Counted from the stretch's first letter, positions 35,688 to 45,433 are shown. The stretch is DNA of 64,000 nt from UBA1930 sp943371535 (GCA_943371535.1 CALRVE020000001.1:62001-126000); one strand, 5' to 3'. Program-made: numbers and translations. The notes: generated from the letters alone by a model not told the origin.

Positions 35688-37535
35688 ATGAGCGATGCAA
35701 TTAAACACGAATGTGGCTTGGCTTTCATTCGTTTACGCAAACCTTTCTCTTTCTATTTACAACAATACGGAACGGTAACTTATGGCTTAAATAAGCTGTA
35801 TTTATTAATGGAAAAACAACACAATCGTGGGCAAGATGGTGCTGGTGTTGCTACAGTTAAATTAAATGTAGAACCTGGTTATCCGTTTTTAAGCAGAATG
35901 AGAAGCAATGCTCAACAACCTATTGCCGACATTTTTGCAAAAATTGGAGAAGAGCTAAAAGAACTTGAAAAATATCAGCCCGATATTAAACAACATCCTG
36001 GTTTAATGAAAGGCAATTTACCTATGTTGGGCGAATTGTTATTGGGGCATTTACGTTATGGAACACAAGGAAAAAACAATGTAGAATTTTGTCATCCTTT
36101 TATTAAACGTCATACACAAACAGGTAAAAATTTAGCATTGGCTGGCAATTTTAATTTGGTGAATACCGATGAGTTGTATGACTATTTAAAAATACATCCC
36201 GGCGATTTTCAAAAGCAAAGTGATTTGGCTGCTATGATGGAAGTGATTCATCATTTTATTAGTAAAGAAGATGAAAAAAATCCAAACCATGCAGATATTG
36301 GCGGTGCATTAAAAAAAGCTGCTCCACTATTTGATGGTGGTTTTACAGTTGGTGGTTTAACAGGCAATGGACACAGTTTTGTAATGAGAGATGCACATGG
36401 TATTCGCCCAGCTTATTACTATATTAACGATGAAGTAATTGTTGCTGCAAGTGAACGTGCCGCTATAAGAACTACTTTTAATGTAGGTGAAAATGAAGTG
36501 CTAGAACTGTTGCCAGGCAAGGCTTTAATTGTAGATAACAATGGCAATTATACCATACAACAAGTATTAGAACCTAAAGAAAGAAGGGCTTGTAGTTTTG
36601 AAAGAATTTATTTTAGTAGAGGTAGCGATGAAAAAATTTATAGAGAAAGAATTGCACTTGGTCACCACCTTAGTAAAACGGTTTTAGAAAGCATTAACTA
36701 CGATTTAAAGAATACGATTTTTTCTTATATACCCAATACTGCCGAAGTTGCTTTTTATGGTTTGATAAAAGGTATGGAACAGTACTTAAATAAAATTAAG
36801 GTTGAACGAATTTTAAGTTGGAAGGAAAAAGTGCCTGCTGAAAAGTTGGAGGAAATGATTAATAGAAAAATTCGCCAGGAAAAAATTGCTATTAAAGATG
36901 TAAAGCTGAGAACATTTATTACTGAAGATGCCAATCGTGATGAAATGGTGCAACATGTGTATGATGTTACTTATGGCACTGTAAAAGACCATGAAGATAC
37001 TTTAGTAGTAATTGATGATAGCATTGTACGTGGTACCACTTTAAAGCAAAGTATTATTACCATGTTGGCTCGATTAAAGCCCAAGAAAATAATTGTGGTT
37101 TCATCTGCTCCACAAATTCGTTATCCAGATTGTTATGGAATTGATATGAGTAAAATGGGTGATTTTATTGCCTTTAAAGCTGCTATCGCTTTGTTGAAAG
37201 ATAGAGGTATTGAAAATATTTTAACTGAAACCGTAGAAAAAATAAAAGAATTACAAAGCCGCAATGCATTGCATACCGAAAATGTAGTACGACAAATTTA
37301 TAAACCATTTACACCAGAAGAAATTTCATTAAAAATTGCTCAGTTAATTACACCTTCAACTGTAGATATTCCTGTTGAAGTAATTTATCAAACCATTGAA
37401 GATTTACACGATAGTTGCCCAACCAATACAGGCGATTGGTACTTTACAGGCAATTATCCAACACCCGGTGGCAACAGAGTTTGCAACACAGCTTTTTTGA
37501 ATTATATGGAGGGGAAGAATGTGAGGGGGTATTAG
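35688..37535 (+). CDS. Amidophosphoribosyltransferase, long PurF-like form
   Basis: This 615-residue protein combines an N-terminal class II glutamine amidotransferase and a C-terminal type I phosphoribosyltransferase. Cys9 in HECGLAF would be the nucleophile after removal of a short propeptide. The glutamine site residues are visible in HNRGQDGAGVAT and GHLRYGTQGKNN. The PRPP loop is VVIDDSIVRGTTLKQSI near 443-459. The canonical enzyme makes phosphoribosylamine in purine synthesis. This copy is longer than classical PurF (about 470-500), with insertions, and Bacteroidota often have both forms, so no symbol is assigned. No purine genes are adjacent. Confidence 0.85.
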   Translation: MSDAIKHECGLAFIRLRKPFSFYLQQYGTVTYGLNKLYLLMEKQHNRGQDGAGVATVKLNVEPGYPFLSRMRSNAQQPIADIFAKIGEELKELEKYQPDIKQHPGLMKGNLPMLGELLLGHLRYGTQGKNNVEFCHPFIKRHTQTGKNLALAGNFNLVNTDELYDYLKIHPGDFQKQSDLAAMMEVIHHFISKEDEKNPNHADIGGALKKAAPLFDGGFTVGGLTGNGHSFVMRDAHGIRPAYYYINDEVIVAASERAAIRTTFNVGENEVLELLPGKALIVDNNGNYTIQQVLEPKERRACSFERIYFSRGSDEKIYRERIALGHHLSKTVLESINYDLKNTIFSYIPNTAEVAFYGLIKGMEQYLNKIKVERILSWKEKVPAEKLEEMINRKIRQEKIAIKDVKLRTFITEDANRDEMVQHVYDVTYGTVKDHEDTLVVIDDSIVRGTTLKQSIITMLARLKPKKIIVVSSAPQIRYPDCYGIDMSKMGDFIAFKAAIALLKDRGIENILTETVEKIKELQSRNALHTENVVRQIYKPFTPEEISLKIAQLITPSTVDIPVEVIYQTIEDLHDSCPTNTGDWYFTGNYPTPGGNRVCNTAFLNYMEGKNVRGY

Positions 37536-37539
37536 GAAT

Positions 37540-40152
37540 TTACTCCTTCCAAAACTTCACATACTCTTGTTGATTACCTCCAATAAATTGTACCACATAA
37601 AACCCTTTGGGCAATTGTTGTACATTCATTGATGTATGAGTTGTATTAGGTGCAATAGGTATTGTTTGCATGAGTTTGCCTTCAACATTTATAATGCGTA
37701 AGATTTTATTTTTGGTAGATGCTTGGTGTTGAATGGTGATTGAATTTGCAGCAGGATTTGGGTAAACCAATACTGTATTTTTATCTTTTAACGATATAGA
37801 AATAATATTACTGTACTTAAAACTACCATCTGTATTTTCCATTTTTAATTTGTAGTAAACAATTGATGTAAGTGTTGCTTCATCTACAAACTCGTACTGA
37901 TTGTTGACTTCATTTTTAGCTGCAACAAATCCAATGTTTGTAAAGTTTCTTCCATCAATACTTCTTTCAATTACAAATTTTTTCATGTTTATTTCATTGC
38001 TAGAAGTCCAAACTAATTTAGGTTGCTCTTTTTGTAGTATAACCGAAAAATTGCGTAAAGCTAAAGGCAAGCTCACATCAGAAGTAACACCTTCAATTTT
38101 TACATTTTGGCTGGCGAAATATCTATTGCCAGTGCCTGTTATCCAAACATAAATTCTCACGGTTAATGTTTGCGATGGATTTACTGGAATAAAAGTGGGT
38201 AAAACAGCAATCTGCTGTCCAGTTAAAGGTGTTGTACTTGTATTTAATAAAGCCACTGGAGTGCCATTAATTGTTGCATCGTAAGTAGTACCATTGTATG
38301 TACAATTACCAATGGCTGTTGATGTTGCAAAATTATCTATTGAATAATACACAGCCATTCTTGCTGTTCCTGTTCCTCCACCTAATGCTCCAAGTTCAAT
38401 AGCTGTTGCTGTAAAATGCTTACCATTGGCTGGTGTTACTGTATAATCAATAAATGTATTTGAATTAAAGCCAATTGGTAAAAAAGAAGTGGTACCTGTA
38501 CGTTGCCAACTACCAATGGTTCCAAAACTGCTATTGTATTGAATACCTGTTAATCCTGATCCTAAAGATTGATTAGCAGCAGTGATGCTTCCTACAACTG
38601 TTGCAGTTTGATCGGTAGCTAAAGTCCATGTTGCAGATGCAGGATTACTTGGCACACTTACTACAGGAGCAGCTTGTATATTATTTAAATAGTTTTCTAA
38701 ATTGGTATAACCATTGGCTGCAAATAATCCTCTATCGTTGGCATTATTTGGGTTTAGTCCATTATTGGTTTCCCATGTATCTGGCATTCCATCTTTATCT
38801 GTATCTGTTGGTGCAGCTGCATTGGCTAAAAAAGGCCAAGCATTGGTAGTTTGAGCAAATGGTGTTCCATGAGCATAGCCTCCTTGCACATCAATAATTC
38901 TACCAGTTCTATTTCTTACGTTACTTACAATACGTGTATCTAAAGTATCTCTTGCAGGCAAGCTACAACCTGCACTGTTTAAAACTGTATCATAAGCTTC
39001 TATAGCTGTTTGAGTAACGGTAGGAATAAAATTGGTTAAAAAAGGAGTGTTTACTTTAGATTTTACAGTATCAGCTAATCTTCCAGTATTCAAACCTGCA
39101 CCCAACCAATTATTATTGGTATTGGCGGGAGAACCATCAATATAATTTCCTGATAAAAAATATTTTGCATAACCTTCAGTTTGTCCACTATCTACACCCA
39201 CTACTCTAAAACGTACACCACTGCTAGTGTTTGGTCCAAATTTATAATAGTTGTTTACCAAATTATAATTACCACCTTCTCCCCCATAAATATTATTAAT
39301 TCCCCAATTGTACAATACGTTATTTCTAAAATCTGCTTTTTCAATTACCCCAGTAGCATAAGACCTATTACCATTAAATCTTGGAGTACGATTACGACAA
39401 TGAGCTATCAAGTTATGATGAAATGATGCATTAATACCGCCCCAAATTCCACCATAGCCATGTTGTTGAAAATCGGTTCCTCCAGCTTCAAAATGATAGT
39501 TGTAGTTTAAAGGTTCTGTAATAAAACTCCATTGTACAGTAACGCTATCGCCTCTGTAAATGGTTAAAGCTTCATCGGCACTCCAACTTACACTGCAATG
39601 ATCAATAATAATATTTTTATTGCCTAAGTTGCCAAAAGCATCATCGCCACCACTACCATCTAAAGGCATACAACTTGCACTAAATGGTGCAACTGGTAAC
39701 CCACAATTGGCAGGTGTTGTTTTTAGCTGATTTTTATCGCCCAATCTAAAACGTACATAACGTACAATAACATTATCGCCATTTATTACAACAGGATGAT
39801 CGGCAATGCATATACCATCGCCAGGAGCTGTTTGACCTGCGATAGTGGTATTTCTAGGAATATTGAGTCTTGAATTTAAACGTATGGTGCCCGAAACCCT
39901 AAATACTATGGTTCTAAAAGGAAAGGTGGAGGTAGATTGGCTACAAGCAAAACGTAAACTGCCCGGACTATTTACATCTGTTAAATTGGTTACTTCAAAA
40001 ACAGTAGTCATGCTACTAGCTGTACCTCTTCCTCCACTAGTAAATTTTCCAGCACCTTCTGCTCCAGGAAATGCAATTTGTTGAGCATGTATATTTTGTA
40101 TAGCACAAATAAGAATTGATAAAAAACAGAGCAATGAGTACATTTTTTTCAT
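37540..40152 (-). CDS. T9SS-sorted pectate lyase-like protein
   Basis: This 870-residue secreted protein begins with a signal peptide (MKKMYSLLCFLSILICAIQN). A polysaccharide lyase family 1-like parallel beta-helix domain (about 25-420) follows, with FPGAEGAGKFTSGGRG, IIDHCSVSWSADEAL and RNRTPRFNG. A short Ca-binding style linker (DTDKDGMPDTWE) follows, then a jelly-roll-like middle. The T9SS type A sorting domain at the end is NTVLVYPNPAANSITI ... GFYVVQFIGG. It should cleave pectate or a related acidic polysaccharide at the cell surface. No other pectin genes are nearby. It converges with the PurF-like gene, 4 bases between stops. Confidence 0.88.
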   Translation of the reverse strand: MKKMYSLLCFLSILICAIQNIHAQQIAFPGAEGAGKFTSGGRGTASSMTTVFEVTNLTDVNSPGSLRFACSQSTSTFPFRTIVFRVSGTIRLNSRLNIPRNTTIAGQTAPGDGICIADHPVVINGDNVIVRYVRFRLGDKNQLKTTPANCGLPVAPFSASCMPLDGSGGDDAFGNLGNKNIIIDHCSVSWSADEALTIYRGDSVTVQWSFITEPLNYNYHFEAGGTDFQQHGYGGIWGGINASFHHNLIAHCRNRTPRFNGNRSYATGVIEKADFRNNVLYNWGINNIYGGEGGNYNLVNNYYKFGPNTSSGVRFRVVGVDSGQTEGYAKYFLSGNYIDGSPANTNNNWLGAGLNTGRLADTVKSKVNTPFLTNFIPTVTQTAIEAYDTVLNSAGCSLPARDTLDTRIVSNVRNRTGRIIDVQGGYAHGTPFAQTTNAWPFLANAAAPTDTDKDGMPDTWETNNGLNPNNANDRGLFAANGYTNLENYLNNIQAAPVVSVPSNPASATWTLATDQTATVVGSITAANQSLGSGLTGIQYNSSFGTIGSWQRTGTTSFLPIGFNSNTFIDYTVTPANGKHFTATAIELGALGGGTGTARMAVYYSIDNFATSTAIGNCTYNGTTYDATINGTPVALLNTSTTPLTGQQIAVLPTFIPVNPSQTLTVRIYVWITGTGNRYFASQNVKIEGVTSDVSLPLALRNFSVILQKEQPKLVWTSSNEINMKKFVIERSIDGRNFTNIGFVAAKNEVNNQYEFVDEATLTSIVYYKLKMENTDGSFKYSNIISISLKDKNTVLVYPNPAANSITIQHQASTKNKILRIINVEGKLMQTIPIAPNTTHTSMNVQQLPKGFYVVQFIGGNQQEYVKFWKE

Positions 40153-40383
40153 GTGGCTATTTTTAAACGTTCAATCTATGCTTCACTAAAAAAAAGTAGT
40201 TGAGTGAATACACATGTATAAGCGTTACAAATTAGGCCATAAAGGTTTTATGTAAATTTTTTGTGTTGGTTTATTACGCAAACGATACCGATACTTGCTT
40301 ATTTAAATGCCATCTTCAAAACGCAATGTTTTATCAGTTTTAGTAATTGGAGAATCCCTTCCAAATTTCTCCTGAATATTTTC

Positions 40384-40413
40384 TTGTTCAAATAAAAAAA
40401 CCTCCTACCTTTG
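40384..40413 (+). promoter_or_regulatory. Promoter of marR gene 2
   Basis: TTG at 40384-40386 and TACCTTTG at 40406-40413 are separated by 19 bases. The start codon lies at 40435, about 15 bases after the expected transcription start. Confidence 0.7.
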
Positions 40414-40414
40414 A

Positions 40415-40434
40415 ATAGTTGCATAAACAACTAT
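40415..40434. promoter_or_regulatory. Probable operator of MarR 2
   Basis: A perfect inverted repeat, ATAGTTG-CATAAA-CAACTAT, covers the expected transcription start and ends exactly at the ATG. A repressor bound here would block transcription, so autoregulation by the downstream MarR protein is inferred. Its sequence is unlike the operators at 29843 and 30347. Confidence 0.6.
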
Positions 40435-40875
40435 ATGCCAAACAACCAATTTAAAAGAGGAGAATTATACAGCGTCATCAATGCTATGGCAGCTACTGCA
40501 ATTGCACGTAGGCTTCAAAAGCATTTTAGAAACGTAGGCTTAGATATTACCATTGAACAATGGAGTATCTTATATCATTTATGGAAAGAAAATGGACTAA
40601 GTCAGCAAGAATTATGTAACCGAACGTTTAGAGATAAACCTAGCATTACACGTTTATTAGACAATTTAGAAAAACTAAAATTGGTAAAACGTGTAGCTAG
40701 TAAAGCCGATAGACGAATTAATTCTGTTTACTTAACCGATGCTGCTTTGCAATTACAAGAAATTACCATCACCCTTGCCAATCAAACCATGGATGAGGCT
40801 TTGGTTGGAGTGAGTAAAGATGAAATTGAAACGGTGAAAAATGTATTGCAAAAAGTATATGATAATTTGAAATAG
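40435..40875 (+). CDS. MarR-family transcriptional regulator 2
   Basis: This 146-residue regulator starts at 40435, where MPNNQFKRGELYSVINAMA begins; a start at 40411 would fall inside the promoter. The winged helix is visible in WSILYHLWKENGLSQQELCNRTFRDKPSITRLLDNLEKLKLVKR (recognition helix PSITRLLDNL), with the DRR wing motif KADRRINSVYLTDAAL. It belongs to the common MarR group but is not close to the first copy in the window. The gene stands 111 bases ahead of an acyl-CoA dehydrogenase, which may be its target, by inference. Confidence 0.87.
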   Translation: MPNNQFKRGELYSVINAMAATAIARRLQKHFRNVGLDITIEQWSILYHLWKENGLSQQELCNRTFRDKPSITRLLDNLEKLKLVKRVASKADRRINSVYLTDAALQLQEITITLANQTMDEALVGVSKDEIETVKNVLQKVYDNLK

Positions 40876-40986
40876 AAGAAACGTGAGTTGTGAGTGAAGG
40901 TGAATCGCTAGTTAATCTACCATCTTGCGATTTTTGATTCCCGACTTTCAATCAAAAAATTAAATAATAAACCAAATCGTTTTGCC

Positions 40987-42816
40987 ATGAAACTACAATT
41001 CTTACAGAATTTCTTTTTTGCTCCAACGCAAGAAACAGGGGCTACCACAGCATTAAAAGGTGGTGAATGGATTATTAAAGAAAGTAATCCATTTGAAACT
41101 TTTACACCCGAAGATTTTAATGAAGAACAAACAATGGTCATGGATATGTGTCATCAGTTTTTAGAAACTGAAATTCATCCTATTATTGAACGAATTGATA
41201 AACAAGAAGAAGGTCTAATGGCTAGCTTAATGGAAAAAGCTGGTGAACAAGGTTTATTGTCAACTTCTTTTCCTGAAGATTTAGGTGGTTTGGGTAAAGA
41301 TTTTATTACTTCTACTATTGTAAATGAAGGCCTAGGTGGTGGTTATAGTTTTAGTGTAGCCATTGCTGCACATACAGGTATTGGTAGTTTACCTATTTTA
41401 TATTTTGGTACAGATGCACAAAAGCAAAAGTACATACCTAAACTTGCTACAGGTGAGTGGAAGGGTGCTTATGGTTTAACAGAACCCAACAGTGGTAGCG
41501 ATGCATTGAGTGCAAAAACAACTGCTGTTTTAAGTGAAGATGGTAAACACTATATTTTAAATGGACAAAAATGCTGGATTACCAATGGTGGCTTTGCAGA
41601 TGTGTATACCGTTTTTGCAAAAATTGATGGTGACAAATTCACAGGATTTATTGTAGAACGTGGTATGGAAGGTTTTACACAAGGTCCAGAAGAACATAAA
41701 ATGGGCATCAAAGGTTCTTCAACTGTACAGCTTTATTTTCAAGATTGTAAAGTACCTGTAGAAAACCTCTTGGGCGAAATTGGTAAAGGTCATATTATCG
41801 CTTTCAACATTTTAAATATTGGTCGTTTAAAATTAGGTGCTGCAACATTGGGTGGTAGCAAAGGTGCTGCAACAACTAGTATTCAGTATGCCAATACAAG
41901 AGAGCAATTTAAATTGCCTATTGCAAAGTTTGGTGCAATAAAACATAAGCTTGCAGAGATGGCGATTCGTATTTGGGTGGGCGAAAGTGGTTTATACAGA
42001 ACAGCTAAATGGATTGCCGATAAAGAACACGATTTACAACAAGCAGGAAAACCTTTTGCTGAAGCTTTATTAGGTGCTGCAGAAGAGTTTGCTATTGAGT
42101 GTGCCATGTTAAAAGTATTTGGTAGCGAGGTGTTAGATTATGTGGTAGATGAAGGTGTACAAGTACATGGCGGTAATGGCTTTAGCGATGAATATTTAAT
42201 TAGCAAAGCTTACAGAGATTCTCGTATCAACAGAATTTATGAAGGCACCAACGAAATTAATCGTTTGCTAACAGTAGATATGGTATTGAAACGTGCCATG
42301 AAAGGCAAGTTAGATTTAATGACGCCTGCTATGAATGTGCAAAAAGAATTAATGAGCATTCCTGATTTTGGTAGTGAAGACGAAGGTGCATTTGCTAAAG
42401 AAATGAAATACATCAACAACTTTAAAAAAGCCATTTTAATGGTAGCTGGAGCTGCTGTTCAAAAATTAATGATGAGCTTAGATAAAGAGCAGGAAGTATT
42501 AATGAATATTGCTGATATGGCCATTGAAACTTTTCATGCCGAAAGTGCTTTACTACGTGTAATGAAATTGGTAGAAAAGCAAGGTGAAGCTGCAACTGCT
42601 TTGCAAATTGATATGATGCGTACTTATTTATATGATGCAGCAGATAAAATAAACAAAGCTGGTAAAGATGCATTGAACAGTTTTGCCGATGGAGATGAAT
42701 TACGCATGATGCATATTGGTTTAAAACGTTTTACTAAAGTAGAACCATTTAATACCAAAGAAGCTAGAAGAAGAATTTGCAACAAAATGTTGGAAGCAAA
42801 TGGCTACTGCTATTAA
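40987..42816 (+). CDS. Acyl-CoA dehydrogenase (long two-domain form)
   Basis: This 609-residue FAD enzyme would introduce the alpha-beta double bond in acyl-CoA. It has the ACAD core (about 35-420) with the flavin and substrate segments YGLTEPNSGSDA and CWITNGGFADVY. A VHGGNGFSDEY motif and the region IYEGTNEINRLL contain the usual catalytic Glu. The extra C-terminal domain of 180 residues is as in VLCAD-like proteins. Chain length preference cannot be read. It follows a MarR gene and ends with a strong terminator, so it may be a single-gene transcript. Confidence 0.9.
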   Translation: MKLQFLQNFFFAPTQETGATTALKGGEWIIKESNPFETFTPEDFNEEQTMVMDMCHQFLETEIHPIIERIDKQEEGLMASLMEKAGEQGLLSTSFPEDLGGLGKDFITSTIVNEGLGGGYSFSVAIAAHTGIGSLPILYFGTDAQKQKYIPKLATGEWKGAYGLTEPNSGSDALSAKTTAVLSEDGKHYILNGQKCWITNGGFADVYTVFAKIDGDKFTGFIVERGMEGFTQGPEEHKMGIKGSSTVQLYFQDCKVPVENLLGEIGKGHIIAFNILNIGRLKLGAATLGGSKGAATTSIQYANTREQFKLPIAKFGAIKHKLAEMAIRIWVGESGLYRTAKWIADKEHDLQQAGKPFAEALLGAAEEFAIECAMLKVFGSEVLDYVVDEGVQVHGGNGFSDEYLISKAYRDSRINRIYEGTNEINRLLTVDMVLKRAMKGKLDLMTPAMNVQKELMSIPDFGSEDEGAFAKEMKYINNFKKAILMVAGAAVQKLMMSLDKEQEVLMNIADMAIETFHAESALLRVMKLVEKQGEAATALQIDMMRTYLYDAADKINKAGKDALNSFADGDELRMMHIGLKRFTKVEPFNTKEARRRICNKMLEANGYCY

Positions 42817-42840
42817 TACTAGCTATATACACATGAGAGA

Positions 42841-42868
42841 AAAATCCCGTTTGCTAACGGGATTTTTT
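42841..42868 (+). terminator. Terminator of acyl-CoA dehydrogenase gene
   Basis: A perfect 11-bp stem, AAAATCCCGTT pairing with AACGGGATTTT around the loop TGCT, is followed by TT, 24 bases after the stop. Confidence 0.85.
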
Positions 42869-42928
42869 ATTTAATAAATATTACTGATATTGTACTGCAA
42901 TAAAGTTTTTTAATTGTAAATTGATACA

Positions 42929-44026
42929 ATGCAGCCAACCAAATATTTAAAATATTTTAATTTATTTTCTTTGTTCGATACTAAAAGAACAAGAGACATT
43001 TTAAAGGTAACACAAACCATTAACCCAAATAGAATAGACGCAATTGTAATTGCAATTGATGTATATGAATACACCAATGATCAATTGGCATTTCATCAAT
43101 TTGATAATATTATTGCTTGCAATAATTTTGGTAAAAACGATAAAACAACTTGGATAAATATAGATGGAATTAGAAAAGCTGATATTGAGTTAATAGCCAA
43201 TCATTTTCAAATTCATCAGCTGATTGTAGAAGATATTTTAAGTATTGGTTCTCGACCCAAAATGGATGAAATGGAGAATCATTTGTTTTGTCAGTTAAAC
43301 ATGCTTTACTTCAACGATAAAACAGGAGATGTTGAGCAAGAGCAAATTAGTATTTTATTAGGCAACAACTTTGTACTGTCTTTTCAAGAAGATCCAACAA
43401 GAGATGTATTTCATAGCATTAGAGAAAAACTAAAAATTAATAACAGTAAATTAAGACAAAGTGGGGCCGATTATTTATGTTATGCTTTATTAGATATGAT
43501 TGTAGATCACTATTTTTTAGTGATGGAAAAACTAGCTGAACGAATTGAATTATTAGAAGAAAAAATTATTAGAAATAGCAACACAAGAACCTTAGCCGAA
43601 ATAAATGATTTACGTAAAGAGCTAATTATATTAAAAAAGAATGTAGTACCCGTAAGAGATATTGTAAATGGTTTTTTGAAAAGTGATAGTGATTTATTGC
43701 AAATACGTACTACCAAATATTTTAAAGATGTGTACGATCATATTTTACAAGCCAATGAATTTGCAGAAACTTATAGAGATATGATGATGAACTTGCAAGA
43801 TTTATATCTCAGTAATGTAAACTTGAAAATGAACGAAGTAATGAAGGTTATGGCTGTAGTTACTTGTTTACTTGCACCAGCAACTGTTATTGGCGGTATT
43901 TTTGGAATGAACTTCGATGTAATACCTATTGCACACCAAACATGGGGTTTTTATATTACTGTAGGCATCATGATATTTATTCCATTGGTGATGGTAATCA
44001 TATTTAGAAAAAGAGGTTGGTTTTAA
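42929..44026 (+). CDS. corA: Magnesium/cobalt transporter CorA
   Basis: This 365-residue protein is a CorA-type divalent cation channel. The long N-terminal cytoplasmic domain (1-295) includes the alpha/beta funnel and a stalk helix rich in Glu and Lys. Two C-terminal membrane helices follow. The signature between them is GMNF (IFGMNFDVIPI near 327), the CorA GMN selectivity motif, and the end is the basic RKRGWF. It would import Mg2+, possibly Co2+ or Ni2+. It converges with the AlkB-type gene, 10 bases between the stops. Confidence 0.92.
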   Translation: MQPTKYLKYFNLFSLFDTKRTRDILKVTQTINPNRIDAIVIAIDVYEYTNDQLAFHQFDNIIACNNFGKNDKTTWINIDGIRKADIELIANHFQIHQLIVEDILSIGSRPKMDEMENHLFCQLNMLYFNDKTGDVEQEQISILLGNNFVLSFQEDPTRDVFHSIREKLKINNSKLRQSGADYLCYALLDMIVDHYFLVMEKLAERIELLEEKIIRNSNTRTLAEINDLRKELIILKKNVVPVRDIVNGFLKSDSDLLQIRTTKYFKDVYDHILQANEFAETYRDMMMNLQDLYLSNVNLKMNEVMKVMAVVTCLLAPATVIGGIFGMNFDVIPIAHQTWGFYITVGIMIFIPLVMVIIFRKRGWF

Positions 44027-44036
44027 ATAGCTCCTT

Positions 44037-45080
44037 TTACACAGAATATTTTTGTAATTGTTTGTGCATTACATAAAACCATATTGGCGGAAATAAGCTT
44101 AATAACATCATGCCAGGATAACCTGTTGGCATTTGTGGAGCATCGTCATGATGTCTTAAAATTTGATATTTACGAGAAGCTAAATAATGATGATCACTGT
44201 GTCTGCTTAACTCAAACAGCATTAATCTTCCAATAATGTGATTGCTGTTCCAACTATGTGTAGGTAAAGCTCTTTCGTATTTTCCTTTACTAATTTCTTT
44301 TCGGCTTAAGCCATAATGTTCAATATAGTTTACGGTTTCTAGTAACAATATTCCATTGAATGCAGCCAACAAAAAGTATAGAGTTCCTTGTGCTCCAAAA
44401 GCCCAATAAATGAAGCCAATAAATCCTATTTGAACTAATTGTAGTTGCAACATTTCGTTGTATAAACTAAATACATTTTTACCTTTTTTTCTGGTTTCTT
44501 CATTGGCAATTTTCCAAGCATTGATATAGGTGAACACTATAGTTCTACAATAAAATAAATAGATCATTTCACCTTTTCTTGCACTGCTTGGATCGTTTTG
44601 TGTTGCAACATGTTTGTGATGCCCTTTATTGTGTTCAATAAAAAAATGGGTATATAAAGAAGTAAGTAAAGATGCTTTTGCCAACCACTGTTCAAATTGA
44701 TTAATTCTATGTCCTAATTCGTGCCCAACATTAATACCAAATGTGCCACATAATAAACCCATAGTTAATACTCTACCTACAATATCGTAAGTAGTTAAAA
44801 ATGGTTGTTGCATTTGATGCAAAAAGAAGAATAATGTAGGTATTTGAATTAAAACAATAGCATACAAAATATAATCGTACAGTTTATTTTGTTTAGCCAA
44901 TTCTTCTTCGGTAGCAGTTAAATTTTTTTCATTGGGCTGTATAAATAATTCGGCTAATGGAATAAATAGCCAAGCATATAGAACAGCTAACCAACATAGC
45001 CAATCAGTTTGTGTAAATGCAATAATGGCAAATACATATACTATTAAGGGAGATAAATATTTGTATACGGTTGTTTTCAT
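44037..45080 (-). CDS. alkB: AlkB-type alkane 1-monooxygenase
   Basis: This integral membrane di-iron hydroxylase has 347 residues and about six membrane segments. The histidine boxes of the AlkB/desaturase family are intact: HELGHR near 116, EHNKGHHKH near 146 and RHSDHH near 291, together with the AlkB-specific NYIEHYGLSR. It would hydroxylate the terminal carbon of an n-alkane or another hydrophobic chain using electrons from rubredoxin; no rubredoxin gene is adjacent. The whole upstream sequence, starting 3 bases before the start codon, belongs to MITE-like element B, which must therefore carry any promoter. Confidence 0.87.
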   Translation of the reverse strand: MKTTVYKYLSPLIVYVFAIIAFTQTDWLCWLAVLYAWLFIPLAELFIQPNEKNLTATEEELAKQNKLYDYILYAIVLIQIPTLFFFLHQMQQPFLTTYDIVGRVLTMGLLCGTFGINVGHELGHRINQFEQWLAKASLLTSLYTHFFIEHNKGHHKHVATQNDPSSARKGEMIYLFYCRTIVFTYINAWKIANEETRKKGKNVFSLYNEMLQLQLVQIGFIGFIYWAFGAQGTLYFLLAAFNGILLLETVNYIEHYGLSRKEISKGKYERALPTHSWNSNHIIGRLMLFELSRHSDHHYLASRKYQILRHHDDAPQMPTGYPGMMLLSLFPPIWFYVMHKQLQKYSV

Positions 45081-45083
45081 ATA

Positions 45084-45406
45084 GAAGTTGTTTAGACTTT
45101 AGAATTTAGAGATTTTTAGTTAGTAAAACTGTCAACCTGAGTAAACAATTTCTGCTTCGCAGAAAAGCATTTTGAAAATGACATAATTGACACGGATGCA
45201 CGGAAAATCACGGATTCGTTGATATTGATTGTTATAAACTCCGTGCTAATCCGTGCATCCGTGGCAATAAAAAATCATTTGTTTACAAATGGTTTTCAGT
45301 GATTTACAATATCTGTCATTGGCAGCCGATAACTATCGGTTCAACCTGACAGCTCGATTATTTTCTATTGCCTTTATTGTCAAAATGTAAAATTCTAAAT
45401 AATTTC
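45084..45406. mobile_element. MITE-like element B
   Basis: This 323-base element is related to element A and flanked by a direct ATA (45081-45083 and 45407-45409). Its inverted ends are GAAGTTGTTTAGACTTT and the complement of AAATTCTAAATAATTTC, with three mismatches. The outer 50-60 bases are collinear with element A on both sides, while the core of about 180 bases is its reverse complement, at roughly 95 percent identity by eye. It lacks the 55-base TTGTCGAA insert of element A. Nothing else is found in the gap 45081-45433. Confidence 0.75.
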
Positions 45407-45433
45407 ATAGTATATTCAATTATACTATATTTA

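Noticed and set aside
40208..40219. ATACACATGTAT as a further site for MarR 1
   Set aside because: Only half of the dyad resembles the two good sites, and it lies near the pectate lyase gene with no other support.
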